The translations under genes and the position numbers were made by a program. Shown here one piece after another: positions 1 to 7,765 of a stretch of DNA of 13,260 nucleotides. The stretch covers positions 1 through 13,260 of the forward strand of contig JADNYJ010000783.1 in NCBI GenBank assembly GCA_015501075.1, read 5' to 3'. The first letter of the stretch is position 1. Every line of letters starts with the position of its first letter. The DNA comes from Gymnopilus junonius. Its lineage: Eukaryota > Basidiomycota > Agaricomycetes > Agaricales > Galerinaceae. The notes beneath the pieces are model-generated. The model ran no database searches. It was not told the origin of the DNA and saw nothing but the letters and a program-made list of their open reading frames with translations.

Positions 1-786
1 GAGGCCGGTTACAGCAAGGCATGAGGGCGCAATGCTCATCTGTGGCGTGAGGCCTGCCACACCATGCGCAGCGGCGCTGGTGGGCCCTACAATCCTTGGT
101 GAGATGACCCCAGCACTGGCAGTGCTGGACATGGGGACACCTCGTCGGGCAGTGGCTGGCTTTACATAAAGCAGCTCGTCCTTATAGCAAAAAGCCTTAT
201 TGATAAGCGTCTTCGTGGTTCATCCAGTCTGGGAGTCCCAGATCTCAAAGTAGCAGTTGAACTTAGAGCTCTTTGCTGATTGATGTACGAGGCATGCATG
301 CCCTGCAAAAGGAATGCCCGAGAAGAGAGGGGCCCTTTCGAGCGCTCTCTCAATGTTGGCGATGGTGGTGGGAGTCCTTTGGAAGATGTCCGTATAATAG
401 GGGACATCCAAAACCTTCATGAAAGCTTTGGACATCGGCAATCTGACCGAAGGTGTCAACCCCTTATATTCATCAGAGGTGCCTTGGATGACGTTATAGA
501 TAGCACCCCGAAGGAGCATAAGCTCATCACTCATGGGTACGTGGTTGGTGTGCAGAGCCCACCTGCGATAGGCGGGTTCCACGGAAGTGATCCAAATGTC
601 GAATCGGTCGAGAGCCATCATCCGGTTGACCTCATCAACCAGCGTAGTGAGTATGATGTTCTTTGGCACGAAGTCATTGAACACCATGAGAACTTGGCGG
701 CGCATCGGGCCTGCCGTGACAAAGTCCAGCCCTTTAGACTTGGCTGGGGTAGAGGGTCTAGTCAGGCCCTGAGAGGGTCTGGGACC
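1..786 (-). mobile_element. LINE 0: Tad1-like non-LTR retrotransposon fragment, ORF1 part, off left edge
   Basis: This stretch is the reverse complement of LINE C 12440-13227, and its decoded ORF1 matches LINE A 6200-7000. It contains only ORF1; the 3' half would lie left of the window. Homology to the LINE stops at about 786, where the plus-strand 5' end of LINE D begins. The piece therefore lost its own 5' part either by 5' truncation, by insertion of LINE D, or by an inversion during integration. The family assignment rests on the Gag-like protein and its CCHC knuckles. Confidence 0.85.
1..786 (-). pseudogene. LINE 0 ORF1 (Gag-like RNA-binding protein), partial, broken
   Basis: The ORF1 protein of such elements packages the element RNA into a ribonucleoprotein. 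From 786 downwards the frame encodes a Pro/Ser-rich linker (GPRPSQG, KSKGLDFVTAGPM) and then a globular region with VLMVFNDF, VDEVNRMMALD, ELMLLRGAIYNV and ERAPLFSGIPFAGHA. The frame meets a TGA at 220-222. The same codon is CGA in LINE A (6438-6440) and CAA in LINE C (13005-13007). Reading continues in frame to about 135, where one base is missing. The shifted frame then gives a zinc knuckle (CWGHLTKDC) and a second Cys/His cluster (CAWCGRPHATDEH). The N-terminus is absent and the C-terminus lies off the left edge. The open frame to 819 starts in LINE D antisense sequence, so its first residues are not ORF1. Confidence 0.82.
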
Positions 787-926
787 ATCCTTCTTTCCCA
801 CAGACCACCACCATTGCAAAACGTCGATACCTCACAATACCGCAATTTCTCTCAACAACCTGCGATCTGGTCCTTGGATAGCTGTTTACAGTTATTTGAG
901 TGTGTACGCACCTTTAGTGCAAGACG
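787..926 (+). promoter_or_regulatory. LINE D 5' UTR (putative internal promoter region)
   Basis: About 140 bases lie between the shared 5' end and the ORF1 ATG, and 11323-11462 in LINE C is equivalent. Autonomous LINEs usually carry an internal promoter in this region, but I see no motif here that proves one. The assignment rests on position only. Confidence 0.45.
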
Positions 927-1040
927 ATGTCCGAGCGATCGTCGTCGTCCGTGCCCAAGCGCCCCACCCTTTCTGCCTCTGGCGGGCATATTCCACCTGT
1001 CGGAGCTTCGAGCACCAAATCCCCAACCCCTGAGGGTTCT
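927..1040 (+). pseudogene. LINE D ORF1 N-terminus, 38 codons, cut by copia LTR
   Basis: The ATG at 927-929 opens a Ser/Pro-rich N-terminus beginning MSERSSSSVPKRPTLSASGG and ending in SPTPEGS. The frame is open for exactly 38 codons up to 1040 and matches the ORF1 start of LINE C at 11463. The equivalent codons of LINE C contain Arg-to-Cys and Gly-to-Arg changes, so LINE D looks closer to the ancestral N-terminus. The frame then runs into the copia LTR, which breaks the gene. Confidence 0.75.
1036..1040. repeat. Putative 5-bp target site of the copia insertion (one side)
   Basis: The five bases GTTCT directly abut the LTR terminus at 1041. Copia elements make 5-bp target duplications, so the same five bases should flank the missing 5' LTR outside the window. 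In LINE C the matching bases read GTTCG, so the last position differs or has mutated. Confidence 0.4.
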
Positions 1041-1548
1041 TGTTAGACTTGCACAAATAAGCAAGGATCTGTGTAGTTAACACAGCTCAACCAACTAGTA
1101 TGCTCAAGTACAGCAATCACTGAGAATCACAGAGTATAACTCAAAATGCTTATAACTTGTTCAATTCAAATCGTAGTGTCTTGCTTTCGCTTGACATAGT
1201 AGGAAACATAGTATCTAATGTAGCTACGTGCCCAAAAACCGCGAGGCGTGACAAAACACCCAAAATGTGGACAATTCGAAAATGTCAAAACACAAACGTA
1301 CTTTAAATGCCATGTATGCTATATCACTAGAACCGGATTTTCGACCTGATTTCAGATCTCAAATCCGTTTTCCGAAATTCTAACTCTACGCTGAGTAATT
1401 CGCAAAATACTAGAGAAAACGCGACCAAAAGCAGAAACTTAGTAAACTACAAGTGTCCAAATGAAGTGAAACTAATTCTAAGTCTATTCTAAAGCTAATC
1501 TAATGTTTATAGAACATTGTTAGAAGTGTTTGATCACTACTTCTAACA
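1041..1548 (-). repeat. Copia 3' LTR (508 bp)
   Basis: On the minus strand the segment begins TGTTAGAAGT at 1548 and ends GTCTAACA at 1041, giving TG...CA ends inside a 7-bp terminal inverted repeat (TGTTAGA/TCTAACA). It is preceded by a purine-rich tract and the end of pol, and followed by the exact point where LINE D homology stops. All three observations support these borders. The second LTR is outside the window, so LTR identity cannot be measured. No protein-coding signal is seen in this stretch. Confidence 0.85.
1518..1548. repeat. Perfect inverted repeat at the 5' end of the copia LTR
   Basis: Ten-base arms TGTTAGAAGT (1518-1527) and ACTTCTAACA (1539-1548) are perfect reverse complements around an 11-base spacer. 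The outer arm is the LTR terminus itself, so the integrase-recognised end is duplicated in inverted form just inside the LTR. Confidence 0.8.
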
Positions 1549-1560
1549 CAACCCCCTGAT
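1549..1560 (-). promoter_or_regulatory. Copia polypurine tract (plus-strand primer site)
   Basis: On the minus strand ATCAGGGGGTTG lies immediately before the LTR start TGTTAGA. A purine run at this position primes plus-strand DNA synthesis in LTR retrotransposons. A second copy of the same motif lies about 69 bp upstream at 1615-1629, inside the end of pol. Confidence 0.7.
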
Positions 1561-1598
1561 GAAACACTTCAACAATTCAAAAGGAGATGGAGCATCAT
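1561..1598 (-). other. Copia leader between pol stop and polypurine tract
   Basis: This short non-coding stretch follows the TGA of pol. It holds no further open frame of note. Confidence 0.6.
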
Positions 1599-1695
1599 TC
1601 ACTCCATATCTTCCACACAACCCCCTGATCGAACATCTCCCATTACCAATCCCATTAACTCTCTAAGCTTCTTCACTTGGGGCTTAGGCAGTGCC
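1599..1695 (-). pseudogene. Copia pol, extreme C-terminus
   Basis: On the minus strand the frame reads ALPKPQVKKLRELMGLVMGD and ends VEDME followed by TGA (1599-1601). This is the tail that follows the DLLTKALPKP motif typical of copia pol. The motif itself is also present at 7699-7742, on the other side of LINE A. The two pieces join in frame through the duplicated bases 1680-1697 and 7699-7716, so this is the displaced end of the pol gene whose main part is at 9041-11322. Confidence 0.85.
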
Positions 1696-1697
1696 TT
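1680..1697. repeat. Target-site duplication of LINE A, 3' (poly-A) side
   Basis: GGGCTTAGGCAGTGCCTT occurs here and again at 7699-7716. It is a copy of the copia pol target. The last two T bases could belong to the LINE poly(A) tail, giving a duplication of 16 to 18 bp with no mismatch. Confidence 0.93.
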
Positions 1698-1718
1698 TTT
1701 TTTTTTTTTTTTTTTTTT
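1696..1718 (-). repeat. LINE A poly(A) tail (23 T on the plus strand)
   Basis: An uninterrupted run of 23 T marks the 3' end of the retrotransposed RNA. It follows TATATAAATCCTTGATTT on the minus strand, the same sequence that precedes the tail of LINE B. Confidence 0.92.
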
Positions 1719-2167
1719 AAATCAAGGATTTATATACCGGTGCACGAAAGCAGTCCAGTCGCAGTGATACATACACCCAAGTAATCTACTGTTAAACTAC
1801 GCCTAGTGTGAGACTAGCTCTCATGGGCCAACTTAGGACCATAAACAGTGGGCCCATACTCTCATTGATGCCCGACTGAAGGGAGGGGTCCAACAAAGTA
1901 ATGGAAGGGCACCAGAAGGGGGCCCGCCAGCCAAACCCGACAGCCCAGGATGCGCGCATACTGTGTTAGCCACTGAAGGCAGACCATTTCGGGTCGCCGA
2001 AGCAGGGGGCCACACTTGTCTGTCGATATCGCCGAAGCTCCAGAACCCAGACCCCCACCCTCAACCCAGCAAAGCTGAAGCCCGCCAAGTATTAGGACTC
2101 TGTTCTGAGCGCATCCCAGACTGCCGAACCCAGCCAACAGGAACAACACCTACCTTGCCCGACCAAG
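1719..2167 (-). other. LINE A 3' UTR
   Basis: About 450 bases lie between the ORF2 stop and the tail, and they align throughout with LINE B 7766-8215. This region is where the element's own reverse transcriptase would recognise the RNA. The small open frames in it are not shared in coding form between the two copies, and I do not regard them as genes. Confidence 0.8.
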
Positions 2168-5100
2168 TTATCCGACACCCCGAGGGGGGCGGTTGAAGGC
2201 GAATGCCATAGGATTAGCCTTCAAAAAGGATACGAGCTGATCCAGATGAACTGGATAGTCATGATGGTCGTGCTGGGGACACGTCCGGAACAAATGATCA
2301 CGAGTTTGGGTATGGTGGCCGCACTCGCAACTGGTGGATTCGGGGATGTTGAATCGAGAGTAGTACTCCCCGATGGGAGCATGGTTGGTGATGGCGCGAG
2401 TGACCCTTGTAAAGAGAGTCAGGTCGCCGCCTACAGCTTGAAGCCAGGGACCGCCTCATTTGGCCCGTGGTTCGAGTCGACCCCCGTCGAGGTCGGTGAG
2501 TGACAAAAATTGTCGCCCTGAGTACGAAGGTTGCTGGAACAACTCTTGCCAGCCTTCCCCGGGAGTATCATCTGCTGCTTTGCGCAACGATGCAAGTGAA
2601 TGTGGCGTGTTAGGCCCCACCGCTACAGAAAGCTCAGTCGCCATGAGATGAGCTTGATAGTGTATGCCCCACTTCAGAGAAGATGGGACATGATGAAGGG
2701 AGATGTGGCGGCCAGGGCCCCTGGTCCACCACTCTGTAAGGGTGCGAATCACAGCCAAGGAATGACCCTGGCCGGAATGCACGGAGGCATCAAGCAGACT
2801 CCCCAAAGCTTTGGTGGAGTCCGACAAGATAACAATGTAGTCACAATTGTCCATGGCACAGGCCTGGACAATTGCAGTATGAAGGGAGTAAAGCTTAGCA
2901 TCTTCTGCAAGAGCACTCCCAGCCGCATAGCGAGATGCATGCACCTCAACTCCCTGGCAAAAGACAAGCGAAGCTGCAATAGCCTGCTTGTTCCGGTCAG
3001 TGGGGCGACTACCATCGCCGACACAGATCAGAGTGGACGGTTCCCACTTCGAGGCCTCCCAGAAGCGGTCTAACCATTCGCGCCGGAGCCCAACCTTATC
3101 CTTGGGTGCCGGAGTAATATCAAAGTGAATTCCATGATGTAACTCAAGGAATGCCCACCTGGACAGCCTCTGGAGCAAAGGGCTCCAGCGGCTCGCTGAC
3201 TACATGGAGCATGTCATCTACGTCCATAACCGTACCCCGCACCTTAGCGCGTTGTGGGGCAGTCATAAAGGCAGCAGAGCGAGGGTGAGGAGTCGCTCTT
3301 TTGGAAAAGGGCGCACTCAGAAGAGAGTGCACCGGGTGAGTGTCCGAGAGGGCTGCCATGCGCAGAACACCGACTGCAGCAGCACGTTTCAGGACTAAGT
3401 TGATAGGGACCAGGCCAGCAAGGGCCTCGATCCCTCCAGTTGGAGAGGTGCGGAATGCACTGGTAATCCAGAGCGCAGCATGACGTTGCATGCTGGTCAG
3501 TAGTTTAATGGTTCCCTGGCACTTAGCGCCTTGGAAGAACCACAAGCGAAGGCCATATGTCGCGATAGGCAGCACACAAGACCTGTAAAGCAGCCGCTTT
3601 TGCATGGGCGTAAGCCCCCTAGATGAGTTACCAAGCATCCGCATTGCCTTAACGGTGGTGAAGGACTTGGTGGAGTAATACTGGACATGTTCGTGAAATG
3701 TCAGTTTCCGGTCGAAGAAGAAACCCAAGTACCGCCAAAACGGCTTGGGCGTCAGACGTTTGTCACGGGTGTAGGGAGCATAGCCCAGATCCATGGACGG
3801 ATTGAACTCCGAGTGAGAACGATCAAAATGGAATAACTCCGTTTTGTCGTGCTCAAGAGCGAGGGCGAACTTTGTGAAGAGTTCGAAAATCACTGCATAG
3901 GACCTTTTCAAGGCTAAGCAGTTGGCGTCAAGGGTCTTTGACTGCACAATGAGGGTGCCGTCATCGACGTAGGAGAGCAGAGTGGTATCAGAGACCGACT
4001 CATTCTGCATGAAGAGCTTCAGCACTGGTGCAAGGAAGAGTGCCGAAGTACCGGGGACAAAGCAGAGCCCTGCCCCACCCGACATCAGCTTGTCGGGGGT
4101 CAGATTGAAAACCGTTCCAGGCATACGACGTGGAACGGCTGACCAGGTATGATGAAAAGAATTCCACCACGTTAGGAGGGAAGCCCTGCTTCCTGAGGAT
4201 CGCAATCAGCACTTCGTGATTGAGGGAAGGGAAGAACTGTGCCACGTCGAAGGCGATGACACTGGTCTTCAAGCCGCGAGCCCACCCTGCATGCACCAGG
4301 TGCGTGAGGAGCAAGCCCGCATCCTCAGTGGAGCGCTGACGCACACCGCCGAGTTGATTAGGGTGAAAGATATCGTGCTTAACAGCATCGAATTGAATAC
4401 GGTTGGAAAGCATTTTCTCAACCAATTTGCCAAGGGTGTTCAGGAGCACAATGGGCCTGAACGCCTTAGGCGTGGAATATGAGGGCTTGTTCGGTTTAGG
4501 AATAATAACCGACAAGGATTCCTTAAAGTGAGTCGGCCAATACCCAACCCGAAGGCAGGCATTAGCTAACTGCACGAACACCTGAAGACAGTGTTCGTCA
4601 CGAATAATTGCCTTAAGGTGTGACCACTTGATATGATCAGGACCCGGCGCTGAGTTGTTGGAGCAGGATGCCAAGGCCTCCCTCAATTCCAACAGTGAAA
4701 AGGCGGTCCACTCTCGCACTTCCATGTCAGGAAGGGAGGTGAGGCCACTAATGTCGTACGTTCGGTCAGAGGCCGAGTTGTACGTGCCATGAAGGGCGTC
4801 CCAGAGGGAGGGCATATCATGGCAGGGCTGTCCGTTAAATTGGATAGCCTCGGAGGGTGGTAACTTGCGCTGCTGGATCCAATTCATGAGATCCCAGGGG
4901 CGCTTGTTAGTAGTAGCAACTTCAGTGATGCGTTCATCAAAGAATTTGCGCTTAGCAGCCTTAACAGCTTTGCGGAAATTTTATGGTTATCGCGAGAGTT
5001 ATCCCGCTGATAAGCATCGAAGGAATCCTCACACGAGTCGTCCCACCAGGGACGGGAGTGAGGGGTAATACGAATCATCTTGGAATACTTTCGCCAAGCA

Positions 5101-5996
5101 TCCGAGAAGCAGAAGCCACATCCGAAGACACAGCCTCCACCTGATCCGGGGGTTGATCGGCGCAAAGGGATCAATGCCCTTGAGCTTCTCAATGATGGAC
5201 AACAAGAAGTCATCCAATTGATCCGGTGGCAGTGAGCGCATCGGAACAGTGGCTGCCGCCGGAGCACAGAAATAGAACAAGCCAACGGAACATGGTCCGA
5301 TGGCCCGCGCCACAGTTCCCCTCGCCGAGTGCCTGCAGACAACTCCTCGGTAGGTTGAACGAAGATGAGGTCGATGACCGACTCTCGTAGGGATGGGTTG
5401 CCAGGGATGTGAGTGGGACCCGGATTGACTGGGAGAGAAAGCATCAACCCCAGGGTAGCTGCTGTGTTCAGCAGGTTGTTGGCTGTCGTCCGATGATGCA
5501 GGACACCAGGGTCCCACTTATTCGAATGACAGTTGAAGTCACCCCCCATGTAATGAAACATTGGAAGAAAGTCGGCCTGCTCAGTGAGCAAGTCGATAGC
5601 TGTGTGTTTGTCGTCAGAATACACATTCAGTAAATTAACAACAGTGTCCCCGGTAAACAGGGACACCACCATGATATCGCGGTGATCTATAAGATCTCGT
5701 CGCATGGCAGGGCGCCAGGGGTTCAACCTCGTCGAAACGTAGGTCAGAACGCGAGGCCGGAGCCCAGTGGGGTCAGGCCGAACCATTACCTTCCAATCAG
5801 GGTGGTTCGGTGCTCCAATAACTGCCTCACCTTCGCGATTTCTCGAAGACGGGGCACGTCGTATCTCACGCCAGGGTGGCTCTTGCAAGAAAATAACGTC
5901 AAAAGAGTCTTTTAGATGGTCGAGAAGTACATCGATATGACCATAATTCTGGTTACAATTGTACGAAATTATTCTAACGTCCTCCTTTCTTCTCAT
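2168..5996 (-). pseudogene. LINE A ORF2: endonuclease, reverse transcriptase, RNase H (broken)
   Basis: ORF2 makes the protein that nicks target DNA and copies the RNA there. The start ATG (5996-5994) overlaps the ORF1 stop. Residues 7-245 are an APE-type endonuclease with every key position present: N13, E39, Y126, D153 and N155 (GGDFN), T195, D209 and the D234-H235 pair. The RT follows, with motif A FDVAQFFPSL near 4222-4252 and YVDD at 3960-3971. RNase H spans about 3050-2600 (GDGS, LSDSTKAL, HHVPSS), and a C-terminal CECGHH...H...CP motif follows. Breaks: frame changes near 5270 and 5120; one base missing near 4978 and at two places near 4040-4085 that destroy RT motif B (the GQGS/SP box); a shift near 3165; and a TGA at 2456-2458 where LINE B has CGA. 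The RNase H glutamate is lysine here. Decoded length is about 1,270 codons, normal for the family. Confidence 0.92.
5262..5978 (-). other. APE-type endonuclease domain of LINE A ORF2 (open)
   Basis: This is the only domain of LINE A ORF2 in which I see no frameshift, stop or loss of a catalytic residue. Motifs in order are ISYNCN, FLQEPPW, LLNVYSD, MGGDFNCH, GPTH, SVIDLIF and PSDHVPL. Such enzymes nick one DNA strand to expose the 3' end that primes reverse transcription. Its frame fails shortly after, in the linker towards the RT. Confidence 0.88.
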
Positions 5997-5998
5997 TA
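5994..5998 (-). promoter_or_regulatory. Overlapping ORF1 stop / ORF2 start (TAATG)
   Basis: On the minus strand the ORF1 stop TAA (5998-5996) shares its last A with the ORF2 ATG (5996-5994). ORF1 before it ends NVPPLAR. Stop-start overlap is a known arrangement in some non-LTR elements, for example SART1, where ORF2 is translated by termination and re-initiation. Use of that mechanism here is inferred. Confidence 0.8.
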
Positions 5999-7699
5999 TC
6001 GAGCTAGGGGAGGGACGTTAGACGTCAAGGTCCGGAGTGCGCGCTTATCACGTACCTCACGGTATTTGGCTACGATCCAATCATGATCGAAGCGGTGTTC
6101 CCAGAACTTGCAATTGCGTCCTGTGGCAGGGTGCTCGCCCCGACAATTGGGGCAGCGGGCCTTGTGGGGGCATGGCTCACCAGCTGGAGTGGGGTGGCGC
6201 ATACCGTCCGAATCCGGCGGAGGCCGGTTGCAGCAAGGCGCAAGGGCGCGATGCTCGTCAGTGGCGTGAGGCCCCCACACCGCGCGCAGCGGCGCTGGTG
6301 GGCCCTACAATCCTTGGTGAGATGACCCCAGCGCTGGCAACGCTGGCACATGGGGACACCTCGTCGAGCGGCAGCTGGCTTTACATAAAGCAGCTCGTCC
6401 TTGTAGCGAAACGCCTTGTTAATAAGCGTCTTCGCGGTCGTCCAGTCTGGGAATCCCAGATCTCAAAGTAGCAGTCGAACTTGGAGCTCTTTGCTGATTG
6501 ACGTACGAGGCGTGCATGCCCCGCAAAAGGAATCACAGAGAAGAGGGGGGCCCTTTCGAGCACTCTCTCAATGTCGGCGATGGTGGTGGGAGTCCTCTGG
6601 AAGACGTCCGAGTAATAGGGAACATCCAAAACCTTCAAGAAGGCTTTGGACATCGGTAGTCCGACCCAGGGTGTCATCTCCTTATTAGCTTCGGAGGTGC
6701 CCTGGACAACGTTATAAATCGCACCACGAAGGAGCATAATCTCATCATTCGTGGGTACGTGATTGGTGTGTAGAGCCCACCCCGATAGGCGGGCTCCGCA
6801 GAGGTGATCCGAATATCGAATCTGTCGAGAGCCATCATCCGGTTGATCTCATCAACCAGGTGCGAGTATGACGTTCATCGGCGCATGGTCGTTGAACACC
6901 ACGAGAACTTGGCGGCATAGGGCCAGCCGTGACGTAGTCCAGCCCTTTAGACTTGGCTGGGGTAGCGGGTCGAGACGGGCCCTGAGAAGGTCCGGATCCA
7001 GGGTCTGGGCCTGGGCCTGAGGCAGCCCGGGTCCAGGTTTGTGGTGCCATTTGAGCGATGGCCCGCTCAAAATAGCGATTAGTAAGCGACCCGCGGGTCG
7101 AGGACCCCGGAACTGGTGTCCGGAGTTTCGAGGCGAAGGAGCGCTTGGGATGAGAGGAGAGAGGAACGGGAGGGGGCCCTGGAGGGGGCGGCCTCTGATA
7201 TTGAACCAGCTTGCCTTTTGTTTACGGGGCTGAAGCTTAGTGCGAGAAGGAGGGGAGCGGGAGCCTTGGGGGGCTCCGTAGGGTCCGCTGGAGGGCCAGT
7301 CTGCTTTGGAGGGGCGGACTGGGAAGATGAAGGCTCAGGCTGAGGGGAGGAGCAACCCCCCTTCTCGAGTCTTTGCTAGGTCTCGATACATGAGGTCCGC
7401 TAGGGAGCTGTCAGAATCGATGAGATTGCGAATGACTGACCATCTAAGAGACGGCGATCGTGCGCTGACACCCTGGCCTCTCTGGCCCAAGGGGAAGTAT
7501 TGATCGAGTTCACTATCTTAGTGAAAAGACCGACATAATCAGAGCGATCTGCCCCTGATAAAGTAGAGGGACCATTGGTCATCATGAATGAACCAATGGT
7601 CTTCAGTGACTCCGCCACAGCGACCCAGTCCCCCTCCGATCCTGTGAGGGAAAGGGCAGTAGGCTGCGGCTCTGGAGAAGCACTTGGGAGAGGAAAACG
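5996..7699 (-). pseudogene. LINE A ORF1 (Gag-like RNA-binding protein), 5'-truncated and frameshifted
   Basis: Coding pieces in order on the minus strand: an N-terminal part with AESLKTIGSFMMTN (7618-7475); a Pro-rich linker (about 7350-6960); the globular core (ELMLLRGAIYNVVQG, VPYYSDVFQRTPTTIADIE, FEIWDSQTG; 6840-6430); a CCHC knuckle CQRCQRWGHLTKDC near 6350-6300; and a second cluster CPNCRGEHPATGRNC with the ending FDHDWIVAKYREVRDKR before the TAA. One-base deletions relative to the other copies lie near 7473, 6785, 6435 and 6276, with further disorder near 6860-6915. The first roughly 90 codons seen in LINE C are missing because the insertion is 5'-truncated. The complete protein would be about 660 residues. 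It would act with ORF2 in an RNA-protein particle. Confidence 0.88.
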
Positions 7700-7716
7700 G
7701 GCTTAGGCAGTGCCTT
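7699..7716. repeat. Target-site duplication of LINE A, 5' side
   Basis: GGGCTTAGGCAGTGCCTT matches 1680-1697 without a mismatch. The first G may equally be the first base of LINE A, because the LINE sequence has a C there on its own strand. Confidence 0.93.
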
Positions 7717-7726
7717 GGTCAACAGA

Positions 7727-7742
7727 TCTGCAGGCATGTCCT
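7727..7742. repeat. Target-site duplication of LINE B, 3' (poly-A) side
   Basis: TCTGCAGGCATGTCCT occurs here and at 9041-9056 without a mismatch. The last T could also belong to the tail. Confidence 0.92.
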
Positions 7743-7765
7743 TTTTTTTTTTTTTTTTTTTTTTT
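7742..7765 (-). repeat. LINE B poly(A) tail (24 T on the plus strand)
   Basis: An uninterrupted run of about 24 T is almost the same length as the LINE A tail, and the same sequence precedes it on the LINE strand. Confidence 0.92.

Larger units (their letters stand above)
787..1040 (+). mobile_element. LINE D: 5' end of a plus-strand LINE, interrupted by copia
   Basis: This segment matches 11323-11574 of LINE C on the same strand and starts at the same base, shortly before CTTCTTTCCCACAGACC. Two copies starting at the same point in unrelated flanks (LINE ORF1 here, copia pol there) argue that this is the true 5' end of the element. Homology to LINE C stops exactly at 1040/1041, where the copia LTR begins with TGTTAGA. 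The rest of LINE D should lie beyond the other end of the copia element, to the right of this window. Confidence 0.82.
1696..7698 (-). mobile_element. LINE A: nearly full-length Tad1-like non-LTR retrotransposon
   Basis: This is a complete insertion read on the minus strand: ORF1 (7698-5996), ORF2 (5996-2168), 3' UTR and a poly(A) tail at 1696-1718. It is flanked by a perfect target-site duplication inside the copia pol gene. Its 5' end matches LINE C from about 11742, so it lacks roughly 420 bases including the 5' UTR and the ORF1 N-terminus. Such 5' truncation is usual for target-primed reverse transcription. Both ORFs are broken, so the copy cannot be autonomous as written. A Tad1 or closely related fungal clade is favoured by two ORFs, CCHC knuckles in ORF1, and the EN-RT-RNase H order with a C-terminal Cys/His motif. 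Confidence 0.92.
7699..7742 (-). pseudogene. Copia pol sliver between LINE A and LINE B (DMPADLLTKALPKP)
   Basis: On the minus strand the 44 bases encode DMPADLLTKALPKP, the well-known tail of copia RNase H. Its left end repeats the start of the 1599-1695 fragment, and its right end repeats 9041-9056, so it is the copia DNA left between two LINE insertions. Only ten bases (7717-7726) lie between the two target-site copies. Confidence 0.9.

Noticed and set aside
280..1080. Plus-strand open frame of about 266 codons
   Set aside because: It runs antisense to LINE 0 ORF1, then crosses into the LINE D leader and the copia LTR. It has no recognisable motif and joins three unrelated segments.
1696..1718. 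Long T run as a bacterial-type terminator
   Set aside because: It is the reverse complement of a LINE poly(A) tail, flanked by a target-site duplication. No stem precedes it.
1833..2196. Small frames in the LINE A 3' UTR and their LINE B counterparts (7777-8197)
   Set aside because: They change length and frame between the two copies, and no known motif is present. Non-coding 3' UTR is the simpler reading.
2600..3073. Plus-strand frame of 157 codons, with a similar frame at 8648-9070
   Set aside because: Both are antisense shadows of the RNase H domain. They persist in two copies only because the coding strand is conserved.
7039..7503. Overlapping plus-strand frames rich in Arg and Gly
   Set aside because: They are antisense to the Pro/Ser-rich linker of LINE A ORF1, which produces long biased frames on the other strand.
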